A stretch of 64,000 nucleotides of DNA, taken from assembly GCA_027022365.1 (NCBI GenBank), contig JALVYU010000007.1, forward strand, positions 1 to 64,000, written 5' to 3'. Below the pieces are notes generated by a model. It made no database searches. It worked only from the letters and a program-made list of their open reading frames with translations, and had not been told where the DNA came from. Positions 49,383 through 58,420 of this stretch are shown here, in pieces. Every line of letters starts with the position of its first letter. Within the stretch, counting starts at the first letter, position 1. The DNA comes from Desulfurococcales archaeon (GTDB taxonomy: Archaea > Thermoproteota > Thermoprotei_A > Sulfolobales > Desulfurococcaceae). The position numbers and the translations under genes were made by a program.

Positions 49383-50438
49383 GTGTCGTCGCTAGTTTTT
49401 AAAAGAGTGGTAGTTTCGCCGCTCGAAATAGATAGAGTTAGATTAGGCCTAATCGATCTAGAAGAGATGATGAAGTATTTATCATTTGTGAAAAGTGTTA
49501 AAAAAGCGAAAGAAGGTGTTCTTGTCGAATTAAGCCTTAGAAAAGGTTTTACTAGATTCCGCGACGTACTATTGTTTCGTGTCGAACTACTGGATGACTA
49601 CGATGTAATGATTGAGGGCGTCGGTTCTAGCGTCGAGGTACGTATAACAGCGAGACTTCAGGTTCTATTTCCGGGAACAACTACGGTTAACCTCGAGATC
49701 GAGATATCAGGCGAAAACAGGAGGGTGTTGGGAGGACTTGTAAATAAGTTTGTCCAAGAACTTAGATCGTATCTAGGTAGGAACGGTCCTGTTGAACGCA
49801 AGTACAAGCCGGGTGAGAAAGAACCTGTTATTCTGAGAAAGCTTTTGGAGAGAGCTCGTAAAGAGGTTGAAGAAATAAGGGGGACTCCTACCGAGGCACG
49901 GCCTGAAGTTATGGCTGAGACTGTTCCAAGTATCGGTGAGACGACGCCTGTGCCAGCAATGGAAGAGACTAAGCCGATAGCAAAGGTCGAGGAAGGTGTA
50001 AAAACTGGCGCTGAGGCTAAGCCTGAAAAACCGGAAGAAGTAAGAGTAGCAAGAGTAGCTAAAGAGGTTAGACCTAATATCTCTATTGAAGAGGTGAGCT
50101 TAAAGCTTGCTGATCCAGTAACTGTTGCTCAGATCCTTTTTAATTCATCACTGCTAGTTGATTCAAAAACTGAGTCATTCAGCCTAGACGTAGTGAATAA
50201 CCTCCTTAGAGGCAAGGATCTGAGTAGTTATAAGTACATATATGTTACTGTTAAGAAGAGGGGATCACGTGATGAGGCAAAAATACTCCTAGATCCTAGA
50301 ATGAACATTATTGGTGCACATGTGATCACATCTTCAGGCGAAATATTCGGTCTCGACGCTATAGAAGAAGTGAGAAAATGGAGTAATGTTCCCCTTCTAC
50401 TACGTATTTGGGGGGTAACAGCCGATATACTTTCTTAG
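49383..50438 (+). CDS. Uncharacterised two-domain protein, SRPBCC-like N-terminus
   Basis: 351 aa. Residues 1-145 have the strand-helix-strand series of a START/SRPBCC helix-grip fold (VVVSPLEIDRVRLGLIDLEEMMKYL, strands, then a long final helix RRVLGGLVNKFVQELRSYLG). A Glu/Pro/Lys-rich linker covers about 150-235. The C-terminal domain (about 240-351) is alpha/beta with strands VTVKKRGSRDEAKILL and LLLRIWGVT. Lipid or ligand binding is inference. The 155-bp region before it holds AT-rich promoter-like sequence only. Confidence 0.68.
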   Translation: MSSLVFKRVVVSPLEIDRVRLGLIDLEEMMKYLSFVKSVKKAKEGVLVELSLRKGFTRFRDVLLFRVELLDDYDVMIEGVGSSVEVRITARLQVLFPGTTTVNLEIEISGENRRVLGGLVNKFVQELRSYLGRNGPVERKYKPGEKEPVILRKLLERARKEVEEIRGTPTEARPEVMAETVPSIGETTPVPAMEETKPIAKVEEGVKTGAEAKPEKPEEVRVARVAKEVRPNISIEEVSLKLADPVTVAQILFNSSLLVDSKTESFSLDVVNNLLRGKDLSSYKYIYVTVKKRGSRDEAKILLDPRMNIIGAHVITSSGEIFGLDAIEEVRKWSNVPLLLRIWGVTADILS

Positions 50439-50485
50439 CTGTTCCCCCAATATTTCTAATACCTTTGGGGTATCAGGTGATCAGG

Positions 50486-50899
50486 GTGGATAAGAAACCT
50501 CGAGGAGTTAAATTTGGGATATATCTGAGTGAGGAGCTGGATAAGGGGCTAAGAGAATGCATGAGATCGCTTGGGATTAAGAGTAGATCTCGAGCTATAC
50601 AGGAAGCTATACAGTTGTTTATTGCCGAGAACAAGTGGCGTTTAAAAGGTAGAGTAGCGGGTGTTATCGGTGTAATATATAATCATGATGTGCGTGGCGT
50701 AGACGAGAAACTTACCGATATTCAGCATGAGTATATAGAAGTAATTGTTGCAACTCTTCACGTCCACCTGACGAAGGAGAAATGCATGCTGGCTATACTC
50801 GTGAGGGGAGACTCACCTGTTATTAGAGAACTGGTTAGAAAAATAAATAGTGTTAAAGGCGTATTATTTGTGCGGCCCTTGCTTCTCGAAGCTACTTAA
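50486..50899 (+). CDS. nikR: NikR-type nickel-responsive regulator
   Basis: 138 aa. N-terminal ribbon-helix-helix DNA-binding domain (VKFGIYLSEELDKGLRECMRSLG, then a helix with SRSRAIQEAIQLFIAE), C-terminal ACT-like domain with the four Ni ligands His81, His92, His94 and Cys100 at the spacing known from E. coli NikR (H76, H87, H89, C95). AGGTGATC stands 5-6 nt before GTG 50486, which settles the start. No nickel transporter gene is in the window. Overlaps the pcp-like gene at its end. Confidence 0.9.
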   Translation: MDKKPRGVKFGIYLSEELDKGLRECMRSLGIKSRSRAIQEAIQLFIAENKWRLKGRVAGVIGVIYNHDVRGVDEKLTDIQHEYIEVIVATLHVHLTKEKCMLAILVRGDSPVIRELVRKINSVKGVLFVRPLLLEAT

Positions 50900-51505
50900 C
50901 CTATCTAATACACAAAGAATAGGTCTAACGACATCGTGGAGGGATACAAACGGATAATTACCTTGTCCTAACATGTTGTTCTTCATAAGAGAATCTGATA
51001 TCATCGGTACATGAAAGAACACTCCTAATCTCCCCGTCTTCCAGCTCCATCTATATATATGGTAGGCTAATGCGTTACACAGATATGTCCCGGTGGACAG
51101 ACCTACAGTTATATCGTGGTTTATTTTTCTGCATTCTTCAATTACATGTACGGGATCAAAGATAGGCGTTCTAATGAGTGGTTCATCATTAAATAGTCTC
51201 TTGTACGGGTAGATTTTATGATCCGCATCGGGGATCCTGTAGCTGGCGATATTGATTGCTGCTGCCTCGAGTATGGGCACACGTGCCCCAGGATACATTC
51301 CAAGTCCAATAATTATGTCTGGCTGAATATTTCCTAATTCGTTTGAGAAAAAATTATGGACATCTGAGAGCGAAACCCTTAGAATTTTTACATAGACAGT
51401 GTTTCCACTAGTAGATAGTTTATTCTTTAGTTCTAGGGCGACATCAATACATGAATTGAATAGATAGCCATTATAGCTTCCGTATCCGAGGACAAGTATT
51501 TTCAT
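50864..51505 (-). CDS. pcp: Pyroglutamyl-peptidase I-like protein (C15)
   Basis: About 213 aa. The C15 triad is kept: Glu in ARVPILEAAAINI, Cys in STGTYLCNALAYH, and His in VFFHVPMIS. The N-terminus MKILVLGYGSYNG resembles the family's VTGFxPFGG opening but is altered, so the substrate may differ from a plain pyroglutamyl peptide. ATG 51505 is chosen with GGTG upstream. Divergent from upp across a short promoter region. Confidence 0.8.
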   Translation of the reverse strand: MKILVLGYGSYNGYLFNSCIDVALELKNKLSTSGNTVYVKILRVSLSDVHNFFSNELGNIQPDIIIGLGMYPGARVPILEAAAINIASYRIPDADHKIYPYKRLFNDEPLIRTPIFDPVHVIEECRKINHDITVGLSTGTYLCNALAYHIYRWSWKTGRLGVFFHVPMISDSLMKNNMLGQGNYPFVSLHDVVRPILCVLDRLSSFEKQGPHK

Positions 51506-51564
51506 CCCAACACCCAACGTTAAGTATAATAATGTGTTATGATTCTAAAGGTTTGCAGGGCACA

Positions 51565-52227
51565 ATGGATAGAAAGATCGTGGTAGTAGATAATCCGCTT
51601 ATCAAATCATATCTAACAATCCTTAGAAACACAAGGACTCAGCCGCCGTTCTTTAGAGAAATTATGGAGAAAATAGGCTTCTACATCGGATTTGAGATAG
51701 CAAAACTCCTGGATTGGAAGACAGTACAGGTAATAACACCGCTAGGACGGGCTAGGGGATTGACTATTTCGAGAGAGGTGGTTGCAGTCGGTATACTGGG
51801 AGCATCTCTTCCATTGTTATATGGCTTCGTAAAGTCAATGCCATGGGCTGGAATAGGATTAATAGCAGCGAGAAGAATAGAAGAACATAATAAGAATTAT
51901 CTGGATGTCGAAATATACTACACGAGATTGCCTAGAGATTTGCACAATAAAGTAGTGGTTCTTCTCGATCCCATGCTTGCCACTGGTCTAACACTAAAGA
52001 AATCTGTAGAACTGCTTAGTAGACTTGGCGCTTCTGATATTGTAGTGGCTTCGGTTATTGCTAGTAGAGAAGGCTTAGAGAAGCTTTCAAAGGAGAAGAG
52101 TGTAAAAGCCATAATTGTCTGTTCGGTCGACGAGAAACTCGATAAGAACTATTTCATTGTTCCAGGTCTCGGAGACGCTGGCGATCGAGCGCTGAGTGGA
52201 ACTCTTTCATTATTGGATATTCAATAA
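51565..52227 (+). CDS. upp: Uracil phosphoribosyltransferase
   Basis: About 220 aa salvage enzyme: uracil plus PRPP to UMP. PRPP loop VVVLLDPMLATGLTLKK; uracil-side C-terminus FIVPGLGDAGDRALSG, diagnostic for Upp; the RNTRTQPPFFREIMEKIG opening is typical as well. ATG 51565 is preferred because the codon at 51532 directly follows a TATA-like element (agtataataatg, about 51523). Confidence 0.92.
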   Translation: MDRKIVVVDNPLIKSYLTILRNTRTQPPFFREIMEKIGFYIGFEIAKLLDWKTVQVITPLGRARGLTISREVVAVGILGASLPLLYGFVKSMPWAGIGLIAARRIEEHNKNYLDVEIYYTRLPRDLHNKVVVLLDPMLATGLTLKKSVELLSRLGASDIVVASVIASREGLEKLSKEKSVKAIIVCSVDEKLDKNYFIVPGLGDAGDRALSGTLSLLDIQ

Positions 52228-52350
52228 GTATGTTGCAAAAACATAATTTTTTAACAGATCTGAATATAATTTATGCAAACTTTATAGTACCTTATTCAAT
52301 ACTTTTGTCAGTGTTTTGAACCTATATAAAGTATTTAATCTGGGTCTATA

Positions 52351-53230
52351 GTGCTAATAAAGAGATCAACAGGTGCAGGTAAGACGATATTTAGCGCTAA
52401 TGTTGCTAAGGAAGTTATCAAAGGATACGGTCAAAAAGTGGCATGGATAAGTCTTCTCCTTGAGCCGAATGATATGATGGATATATTTTCTAGCATATTA
52501 AGGGTTAATCTAGATGATTATATAAATTCCGGGCAACTCAAGTACTATGGATTTGAAATAGTGTCCGTTTCGACAGACGGATAATGATCTCTCAGCTCCT
52601 CAGTAATATAATTGACACTAATCGTCCAGATGGTATTTCGAAGGATCTTGGAAGTAATATAAATCATGAGGTAAGAATACCTACAGGAATCGTTGGGTTC
52701 GATGATATCTTGGGTGGAGGCCTTATTCGGGGAAATCAACGCTTCTTATAGATCCATTAGGAGTTGGTAAAACAATTCTAATGACGACTATGGCATAGAA
52801 TATGACTAGAGAAGGAGAGCATGTATATTATGTTAGCTTTGAGGAACCAGAGCAACAACTTGTAGAGACTCTCAGATTCTTGGGCTTCAATACGGAAGGA
52901 TTGAAAGGTGAACTAACGATACGCTCGATAAATCGAGAATTATTATTAATTCATTCTTCAGCATCATAGATCGAATAGTCGACCTCTCAAAATCGTTTGC
53001 CATATTTAGCGACGGACTATATAGTCTATGGAAGGGATTTTGGATATGGTTTTCATAGATATGTCAGAGACCTGATATACTATTCAAAGAGCTCAAATGC
53101 ATCCATGATGTTGTCGGTGATATACGAGAAGGGAGTTGAAGAGAAATTATATGTATGGCTAAGTATAATGTGTGATGGCATTATCGAAATGAACTTTTGT
53201 AGAGAAAAAATAGAGGTGTTAGAAGATTAA
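52351..53230 (+). pseudogene. Decayed KaiC-type (double RecA) ATPase gene
   Basis: Pieces of a two-domain KaiC-like ATPase are in order but in different frames. First P-loop VLIKRSTGAGKTIFSANV (52351 on) lacks its N-terminus, and its frame stops at 52582. A second frame (from 52584) carries RIPTGIVGFDDILGGGLIRG and hits a stop in the next codons; a third frame resumes with IDPLGVGKTILMTTMA, then TAG, then REGEHVYYVSFEEP. The C-terminal piece (YVRDLIYYSKSSNASMMLS) ends at 53230. At least four frameshifts or stops are needed. Just after it, two short GC-rich hairpins (53237-53260 and 53261-53279) may be an old terminator. Confidence 0.87.
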
Positions 53231-53314
53231 TATGTTCGGGGAATGATGCTATTATCCCCGCCTCGGAAATACTTCGAGGTATTATTTGAGAATAAAAAGA
53301 AGTCTATCAGGATA

Positions 53315-53581
53315 TTATAGTATATGTAATATGATGAGAATGTATAGCATAACTACTATGATCTCTAGTAGTGCTAGTAGACCCAAGCCTCTCCGTTCTT
53401 TGCTCCTGATGTTTCTAACACATATTAAGGCGACGGATAATAATGGAGTCGCTATTATTATGTAGATCCCTAGCCAAAGTATAGTGGTGATTTCTGTTAG
53501 AATAGATATCGAAAGCCCTGCTACGAGAACGGCAAGTCCTGTTATGACTCCATATCTAAGTACATGGTGTGCCTCCACCAT
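53315..53581 (-). CDS. DUF1634 family membrane protein
   Basis: 88 aa, three hydrophobic segments. LRYGVITGLAVLVAGLSIS at the N-terminus fits DUF1634, a family often found beside TauE/SafE exporters, as here. ATG 53581 is 11 nt after the exporter gene ends. Probable accessory subunit of that exporter. Confidence 0.7.
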   Translation of the reverse strand: MVEAHHVLRYGVITGLAVLVAGLSISILTEITTILWLGIYIIIATPLLSVALICVRNIRSKERRGLGLLALLEIIVVMLYILIILHIL

Positions 53582-53591
53582 TTTGATTACC

Positions 53592-54377
53592 CTAGATAAT
53601 ATGTGTTGATGATATGATCAGTCTAATCGCCGCATAGAGTAGTATTAGGGCGAAAATAAGCCTTACAGTCCTCGGCTTTAGTTTTTCAAGGCGTCTTGCA
53701 CCGATATAGGCTCCTGGAATAATTCCCGACGCCAGCGCGGCGACAGCCAGTGGTTCAGGTATTCCCCTGGATACATAGACGATGCTCCCGCCAGTAGCTG
53801 TTAATCCTACCATGAAAGAACTTGTGGCTACGGCTGTTTTTATAGGAAGACCTAGTAGCCCGGCCATGATTGGTACCTTTAGTACTCCACCCCCTATTCC
53901 GAACATACCTGATAATATTCCGGCGAAAAAAGATACTAGTAGTGCGAGTGCCTTTGCAGCCCTCTTGGTTTTTCTCTTTACGGTTTCTCTTGTCTTCGAT
54001 GGCCTAAGAGCTTTTAAAAGCATTGATATGGACACGTATAGTAGTATGAAGCCTAGGCCGGTCTTAATTATTGTCGGTGGTATTGAAGTAGTTATGATGG
54101 CGCCAAGTATGGCGCCAACAGTGGTAATGGGCTCTAATGTTAATGCTGTCTTTAAATCCACTAGGTTATCCCTAAGATATTCGCTCGCGGCTATCGATGA
54201 AGTCACGATGATCGCAACTAGGCTTGTCGCTACAGCAACTCTTACATCGAATCCGAGCACAAGGATCATATATGGAACTATGAGGCTACCACCACCAATA
54301 CCGCTCATAGCCGAGATAAATCCTATGGCTAAAGCACCTAGAAACAGCAGGATGAGCGTCGTTACGGCTAACAACAA
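53592..54377 (-). CDS. TauE/SafE-family (TSUP) exporter
   Basis: 261 aa with about eight membrane helices in two repeats. Each repeat begins with the family's Gly-rich string: FISAMSGIGGGSLIVPYM (near residue 18) and GILSGMFGIGGGVLKVPIM (near 152). Related proteins export sulfite, sulfonates or other organosulfur anions. TTG 54377 follows GGTGA. Operon with DUF1634. Confidence 0.87.
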   Translation of the reverse strand: MLLAVTTLILLFLGALAIGFISAMSGIGGGSLIVPYMILVLGFDVRVAVATSLVAIIVTSSIAASEYLRDNLVDLKTALTLEPITTVGAILGAIITTSIPPTIIKTGLGFILLYVSISMLLKALRPSKTRETVKRKTKRAAKALALLVSFFAGILSGMFGIGGGVLKVPIMAGLLGLPIKTAVATSSFMVGLTATGGSIVYVSRGIPEPLAVAALASGIIPGAYIGARRLEKLKPRTVRLIFALILLYAAIRLIISSTHII

Positions 54378-54419
54378 TGTTCACCGGCTGGTTCTCCGAA
54401 CTATCTTAGGTTGCCCATG

Positions 54420-55502
54420 TTATCCCGCCTCTATGCCGAAAAGCATGGATGCTAGGGCGCCTATGCCGTATGTCACGATAGCTGAGCCTAGGCCGGATAA
54501 CACGAGTTCTATGACTTTTTTCTTGATAGCTAGTCCTGACGATATGGCAACTATAGTACCCGATACTGCGAGCATCGAGGCAGCCATGATGAAAGAAGAT
54601 ATTAGCGCACCTAGTATTGGTAAGCCGAGAAAATATGGTATAAGCGGCACAAAAGCACCTATAATATAAAATATTCCCGTGTAGAGGCTCGCTATTTTTG
54701 GATTCTCGAGAGCATCCTCAGTTATGCCATACTCTTCCTCAGCTATAATTTTACTTAGTATTTCGGGGTTTGAGCTTGCATCCCTGCTAATGTTTTCGAT
54801 CGCCTCTGCACTATAGCCTCTTTTGAGAAGATGTTTCTTGACTCTCTTGATCAATACGTTTGCCGCATATTTTGCTGCAAGCCTTATCCTTGTGAGGGCT
54901 CCCAGCTTCACGTCCCTCTGTGCCTTGACACTGATATAGGTTCCCACAGCCATTGAAAGAGCGCCTCCAATGCCGACGATGGAGCCTCCCAGCGCAACAT
55001 ATATTGGGTCGCCGTATGCGCCGGCAAGGCCTGCTGATACAGATAATATTTCAACTAGTCCGTCGTTCATACCAAGAATAGCGTCGCGTACATGAAGTAG
55101 GAATTCCTTTAATCTAGATTCTTCCTCTTCGAATTCCTCCTCGTGCACGAGCTCGTCTTCTAGGATCTTTCTGAGTTGTTTTCTCTCCTCTTCGGTTATT
55201 TCGGGTGAACCGAGAAGTTGTGAATAAGTTTTAATCGCGTTGTCTTCTTCTAGCTCAAGGATTTTGAGAGTTAGGCCGTAGCCGAGTATCCCAAATAACA
55301 TGATCTTTAATCTAAGAAGTATATTGCTGATCTTTATCCTATTGATATTTATTCCCCTTTTTTCAAGAAAGTTTCTCCAGAAATCAGCGTGTCTTTTCTC
55401 TATTTCGGCAAGCATTTGTAGTTTTTTGGATACCTTGGGGTTTTTGATACGCTTGGCTAATTCGCTATAAATAATGCTTGTTTCAACTTCGTCCCTGTAC
55501 AT
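54420..55502 (-). CDS. Ferritin-like/VIT1 fusion, predicted iron or manganese transporter
   Basis: 360 aa. The N-terminal about 130 residues form a diiron ferritin-like four-helix domain, with Glu and His ligands in DEVETSIIYSELAKR, EIEKRHADFW, LELEEDNAIK and LEDELVHEEE. The C-terminal part is the VIT1/CCC1 membrane domain, beginning HVRDAILGMNDGLVEILSVSAGLAG. Such fusions (MbfA type) export Fe/Mn in response to peroxide or excess metal. The reading frame is open 12 codons further upstream and codes for EEIIKTAIT, which looks like family sequence, but there is no ATG/GTG/TTG there. Confidence 0.87.
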   Translation of the reverse strand: MYRDEVETSIIYSELAKRIKNPKVSKKLQMLAEIEKRHADFWRNFLEKRGININRIKISNILLRLKIMLFGILGYGLTLKILELEEDNAIKTYSQLLGSPEITEEERKQLRKILEDELVHEEEFEEEESRLKEFLLHVRDAILGMNDGLVEILSVSAGLAGAYGDPIYVALGGSIVGIGGALSMAVGTYISVKAQRDVKLGALTRIRLAAKYAANVLIKRVKKHLLKRGYSAEAIENISRDASSNPEILSKIIAEEEYGITEDALENPKIASLYTGIFYIIGAFVPLIPYFLGLPILGALISSFIMAASMLAVSGTIVAISSGLAIKKKVIELVLSGLGSAIVTYGIGALASMLFGIEAG

Positions 55503-55559
55503 GGTGATAGCTGTTTTTATTATCTCCTCTTTATTCAGGACAGATCACCATCTAATATG

Positions 55560-56780
55560 CTACGCGCTTATGATTCTCCCTAAGAACTCCTCTATTATGT
55601 TTTGTTGTAGTTTTGACCCAGCCTTTACACTTATAGTGTTTATTAGGGATAATGGTGTATTTTCTAGTTTCTTTTTGACAAGCGCTTTAGCAGCGTCTCC
55701 CCAACCATATACTGTTAATATTAGTGTGGGTTTCCTTGTCTTGATCTTCTTAATCAGGATATTTAATACGCTCTCTATACGTGGATGAATCGATGCTTCA
55801 TAATTGCTTATCCCTATAATCACGGCTTTGGAGGTATCAACATCCGTTAGAATCTCCGAGATCATTGACCGCTCTTTATCCGTGAACCTATGGGTCTTTA
55901 TAATATATCCGTGTTTTTCGAGGGAATTCTTAATAGTGTCAATTATTTCTTCTACGAAGCCATACATTGATGTATATATGATGGTTACTTTATGCTCATC
56001 GTACTTGCTTTGCGCAAAATCTTCATACGCATTAATTATTATGTCCGGGTTTTGTTTCCATATGAGGCCGTGGGCGGGGGCTATTATGGATGGTTTAATG
56101 CCTAGCTCATCCAGTTTTTTGATGGCAGGAATGACGTGGTTCCTGTAGCTCCCTATAACAGTTACCATGTATTTTCTCGCATAGATAAGATATTTTCTGA
56201 TCTCGTCTTCGCTTAGCTCCGTGTCGAATAACTTGCGCGGGATAGAATAGCCGCCAAATACATCACATGTTAAGAGAACGCCTCGTTCCTTAAGGAAGGT
56301 AACTATTGTTTCTGGCCAGTGAAGCCATGGAGTATGGATAAATAGTATGCGTTCGTCTCCAAGATCGATCTCCGCTTTATCCCTTGTAGGCACGAATTTT
56401 ATGTTGTTTAAACCATAGAAAGAACTAAGCATCGAGCGAGCCATTGGGTGTCCATATATCATTGGCTGTTTATTCATTTTCGACAGAAGCGCTGTTAGGG
56501 AGCCGGTATGATCGGGCTCCATATGGTGGACAACGATAATATCGATATCATTTATATCTATTATCCTCTCCAATGCTTCTAGGAATTCCTCAGCATAATC
56601 TCTCTTCCAACCATCGAATAAGACGACCTTATCCGGTAGGGTAAGAACGTATGAGTTATAAGTAATACCTTCAGGGATCTCCCATAGTCCCTCAAAGTAC
56701 TTCGTTGATAGATCATCAACTCTTAGTACGTAGAGGTCCCGTGCAACCTTGTCAATATGATAAACAGTCATTTCAACCAC
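55560..56780 (-). CDS. Flavodiiron protein (oxygen/NO reductase)
   Basis: 406 aa. Metallo-beta-lactamase-like diiron domain with HHMEPDHTGSL, then His in PWLHWPET, Asp in LTCDVFGG and His in PAHGLIW; C-terminal flavodoxin domain from about residue 258 (IIYTSMYGFVEEII, FMN phosphate loop region). It reduces O2 to water or NO to N2O, protecting anaerobes. It is 50 nt ahead of the ferritin-VIT1 gene on the same strand. Confidence 0.9.
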   Translation of the reverse strand: MVEMTVYHIDKVARDLYVLRVDDLSTKYFEGLWEIPEGITYNSYVLTLPDKVVLFDGWKRDYAEEFLEALERIIDINDIDIIVVHHMEPDHTGSLTALLSKMNKQPMIYGHPMARSMLSSFYGLNNIKFVPTRDKAEIDLGDERILFIHTPWLHWPETIVTFLKERGVLLTCDVFGGYSIPRKLFDTELSEDEIRKYLIYARKYMVTVIGSYRNHVIPAIKKLDELGIKPSIIAPAHGLIWKQNPDIIINAYEDFAQSKYDEHKVTIIYTSMYGFVEEIIDTIKNSLEKHGYIIKTHRFTDKERSMISEILTDVDTSKAVIIGISNYEASIHPRIESVLNILIKKIKTRKPTLILTVYGWGDAAKALVKKKLENTPLSLINTISVKAGSKLQQNIIEEFLGRIISA

Positions 56781-56949
56781 CTATCGCTATAGTATAATAA
56801 TTAGTCGATGTCCTAATATACCCGATTACCCTGATGATCCATCATGGAAGGAGAGAGATTATATATCCGGAAGGAAATTCTACATGTTGAAAAATCCATG
56901 TAATTATTTCCTGTTATTGGAGTCGAACACTGTCTTGGATACGGAAAGA

Positions 56950-57029
56950 ATGGTGCGGCGGCCGGGATTTGAACCCGGGATCTCCGGCTTGGAGGGCCGG
57001 CGTCCTAGTCCAGGCTAGACGACCGCCGC
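56950..57029 (-). tRNA. tRNA-Gly (TCC), with C at position 33
   Basis: Cloverleaf: acceptor GCGGCGG/CCGCCGC with discriminator A and an encoded CCA, D-arm with GTCTAGCCTGGACTAGGAC, anticodon stem CCGGC/GCCGG with loop CCTCCAA, and T-arm CCCGGGTTCAAATCCCGG. The fully paired stem puts TCC at 34-36 and C at 33, where nearly all tRNAs have U. No intron is seen. A TATA box (gtattataaaa on the minus strand, near 57075) supports transcription. Confidence 0.88.
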
Positions 57030-57237
57030 AGTGTTTTGAGCTGTATAGATTTGTAGGGCTGGATGGTTTTATAATACTTTTCTTCGTGTTATGATTTTGT
57101 TCGTATATGAGTATATTTTTATTTGAGATTTCCATCGTCATTTTATTTGTTTGAAATTAGAAAAATTATACAAAATTTTATAACAGAGTATTTGTATGTA
57201 TAACGTGTACATATAATGTCTCCATATCGATAATGAG

Positions 57238-57921
57238 ATGGGTGTAATGGAAAAAGAGCGGCGGAATCGCAACAAGATAGAGGTTATTGAGGCTATTTTA
57301 AGGTACATAGAGAAGGAAGGTAAAGCAAGAAAGACGAGAATACTCTATGCGGCTAATCTGAATACCCGTAGCCTTGAATCCATTCTTTCCGACCTTGTAA
57401 ATAATGGTGCGCTCGAAATTATAAATGATGGTCGAGACCGTAAAATGTACCGGATAACCCCTCGAGGAGCCCGTCTTTTAATGCTTATCACTAGGATCAG
57501 AAAGTTCATGAGAAACGAACACGCAACAACTAAAAAGCTTATAGATAATCTGAAGGAGTTCTGCAGAGAAATAGGAGCTGAAGGCGAATGCGTCGAGATA
57601 GAACAATCCACTAGGCTTGGAATAAGTGTCAGGGGACAAACCGCTAGAACTTATTTCATTGACCTGTATGTCAAGATAAATGAAAAAGAATATATCATAG
57701 GCTTTCTCTCAAAAGACGCAACGGAGCTAGAAATCCAGCAAATATTATCCTGGCTAATAATAGTCTCACTCGATACAGGCTATAGCGTCATACTATTTGT
57801 GTCCGAAGATAAACTCCTAAACCTTAGAAGATATCTCGACCATTTATTCGGTCTACTTGAATGTGAAAAATTCAGAAAACTTAAGGATAAATTCATCGTG
57901 AGAGAACTTCGGATCTTGTGA
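57238..57921 (+). CDS. Winged-helix protein, Sso10a-like N-terminus
   Basis: 227 aa. The first about 85 residues (NRNKIEVIEAILRYIEKEGKARKT, AANLNTRSLESILSDLVNNGALEI, wing) resemble the archaeal Sso10a/PadR-like winged helix. The remainder is an alpha/beta domain with strands YFIDLYVKIN and SVILFVSEDKLLN; it is not assigned. A TATA box acatataatg (57208-57217) gives a short or missing leader for ATG 57238; ATG 57247 is the alternative. May be a transcription regulator or chromatin protein. Confidence 0.72.
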   Translation: MGVMEKERRNRNKIEVIEAILRYIEKEGKARKTRILYAANLNTRSLESILSDLVNNGALEIINDGRDRKMYRITPRGARLLMLITRIRKFMRNEHATTKKLIDNLKEFCREIGAEGECVEIEQSTRLGISVRGQTARTYFIDLYVKINEKEYIIGFLSKDATELEIQQILSWLIIVSLDTGYSVILFVSEDKLLNLRRYLDHLFGLLECEKFRKLKDKFIVRELRIL

Positions 57922-58059
57922 TCTTTGTTTCGATGTTGAACTAGAATTATCAATTATGATGAATTAGATAAAATCATCAAGACAAGAACTGATAACACAA
58001 CGCTGTCTATAGAGAAGGATAACACAGCATACATACCAGGTAATACGACGATACTCGAT

Positions 58060-58377
58060 ATGGAGATAAACACAGTCTGGCTTCGTGAGAAAACTTTTTA
58101 CTCAACACTCGTATCTGCGACTATAATGCTTTCAGCTCTAGGCGCCACAGCGTATTACATGATCAGTAATGGTGACTACCATCCCGAGAAATTATTGGAG
58201 AAATATAAGTCCAGAATATTCTATGGTGGTAATTTTATTGATTATGATAATAAAGAGATCGTTAAGGTGGAGGGTATAAGAAATATAATTCGTGCGTCGG
58301 AACTTTATGGCGAGATCATAATATATGACCGTAATAGAAATCAATTAGTAGTAAACACAAGAAACAATGTAATGTAA
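58060..58377 (+). CDS. Small membrane-anchored protein, possibly truncated at the 5' end
   Basis: 105 aa with one membrane helix (residues about 15-35) and a soluble part with Tyr/Asn-rich strands (YGGNFIDYDNK, EIIIYDRNRNQLVVN). The same frame stays open upstream to a stop near 57945 and there encodes a plausible Thr/Asn-rich peptide, but without any ATG, GTG or TTG. This may be a gene that lost its start, or a pilin-like or small surface protein with its real start at 58060. Not recognised. Confidence 0.5.
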   Translation: MEINTVWLREKTFYSTLVSATIMLSALGATAYYMISNGDYHPEKLLEKYKSRIFYGGNFIDYDNKEIVKVEGIRNIIRASELYGEIIIYDRNRNQLVVNTRNNVM

Positions 58378-58420
58378 TAATCTATGAGAACAGCGAACTC
58401 AATAAAACTCTATGATATCC

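Noticed and set aside
53782-54669. A 295-codon plus-strand frame opposite the TauE/SafE and VIT1 genes
   Set aside because: It is the antisense shadow of two well-supported membrane protein genes and has no ribosome site or family motif.
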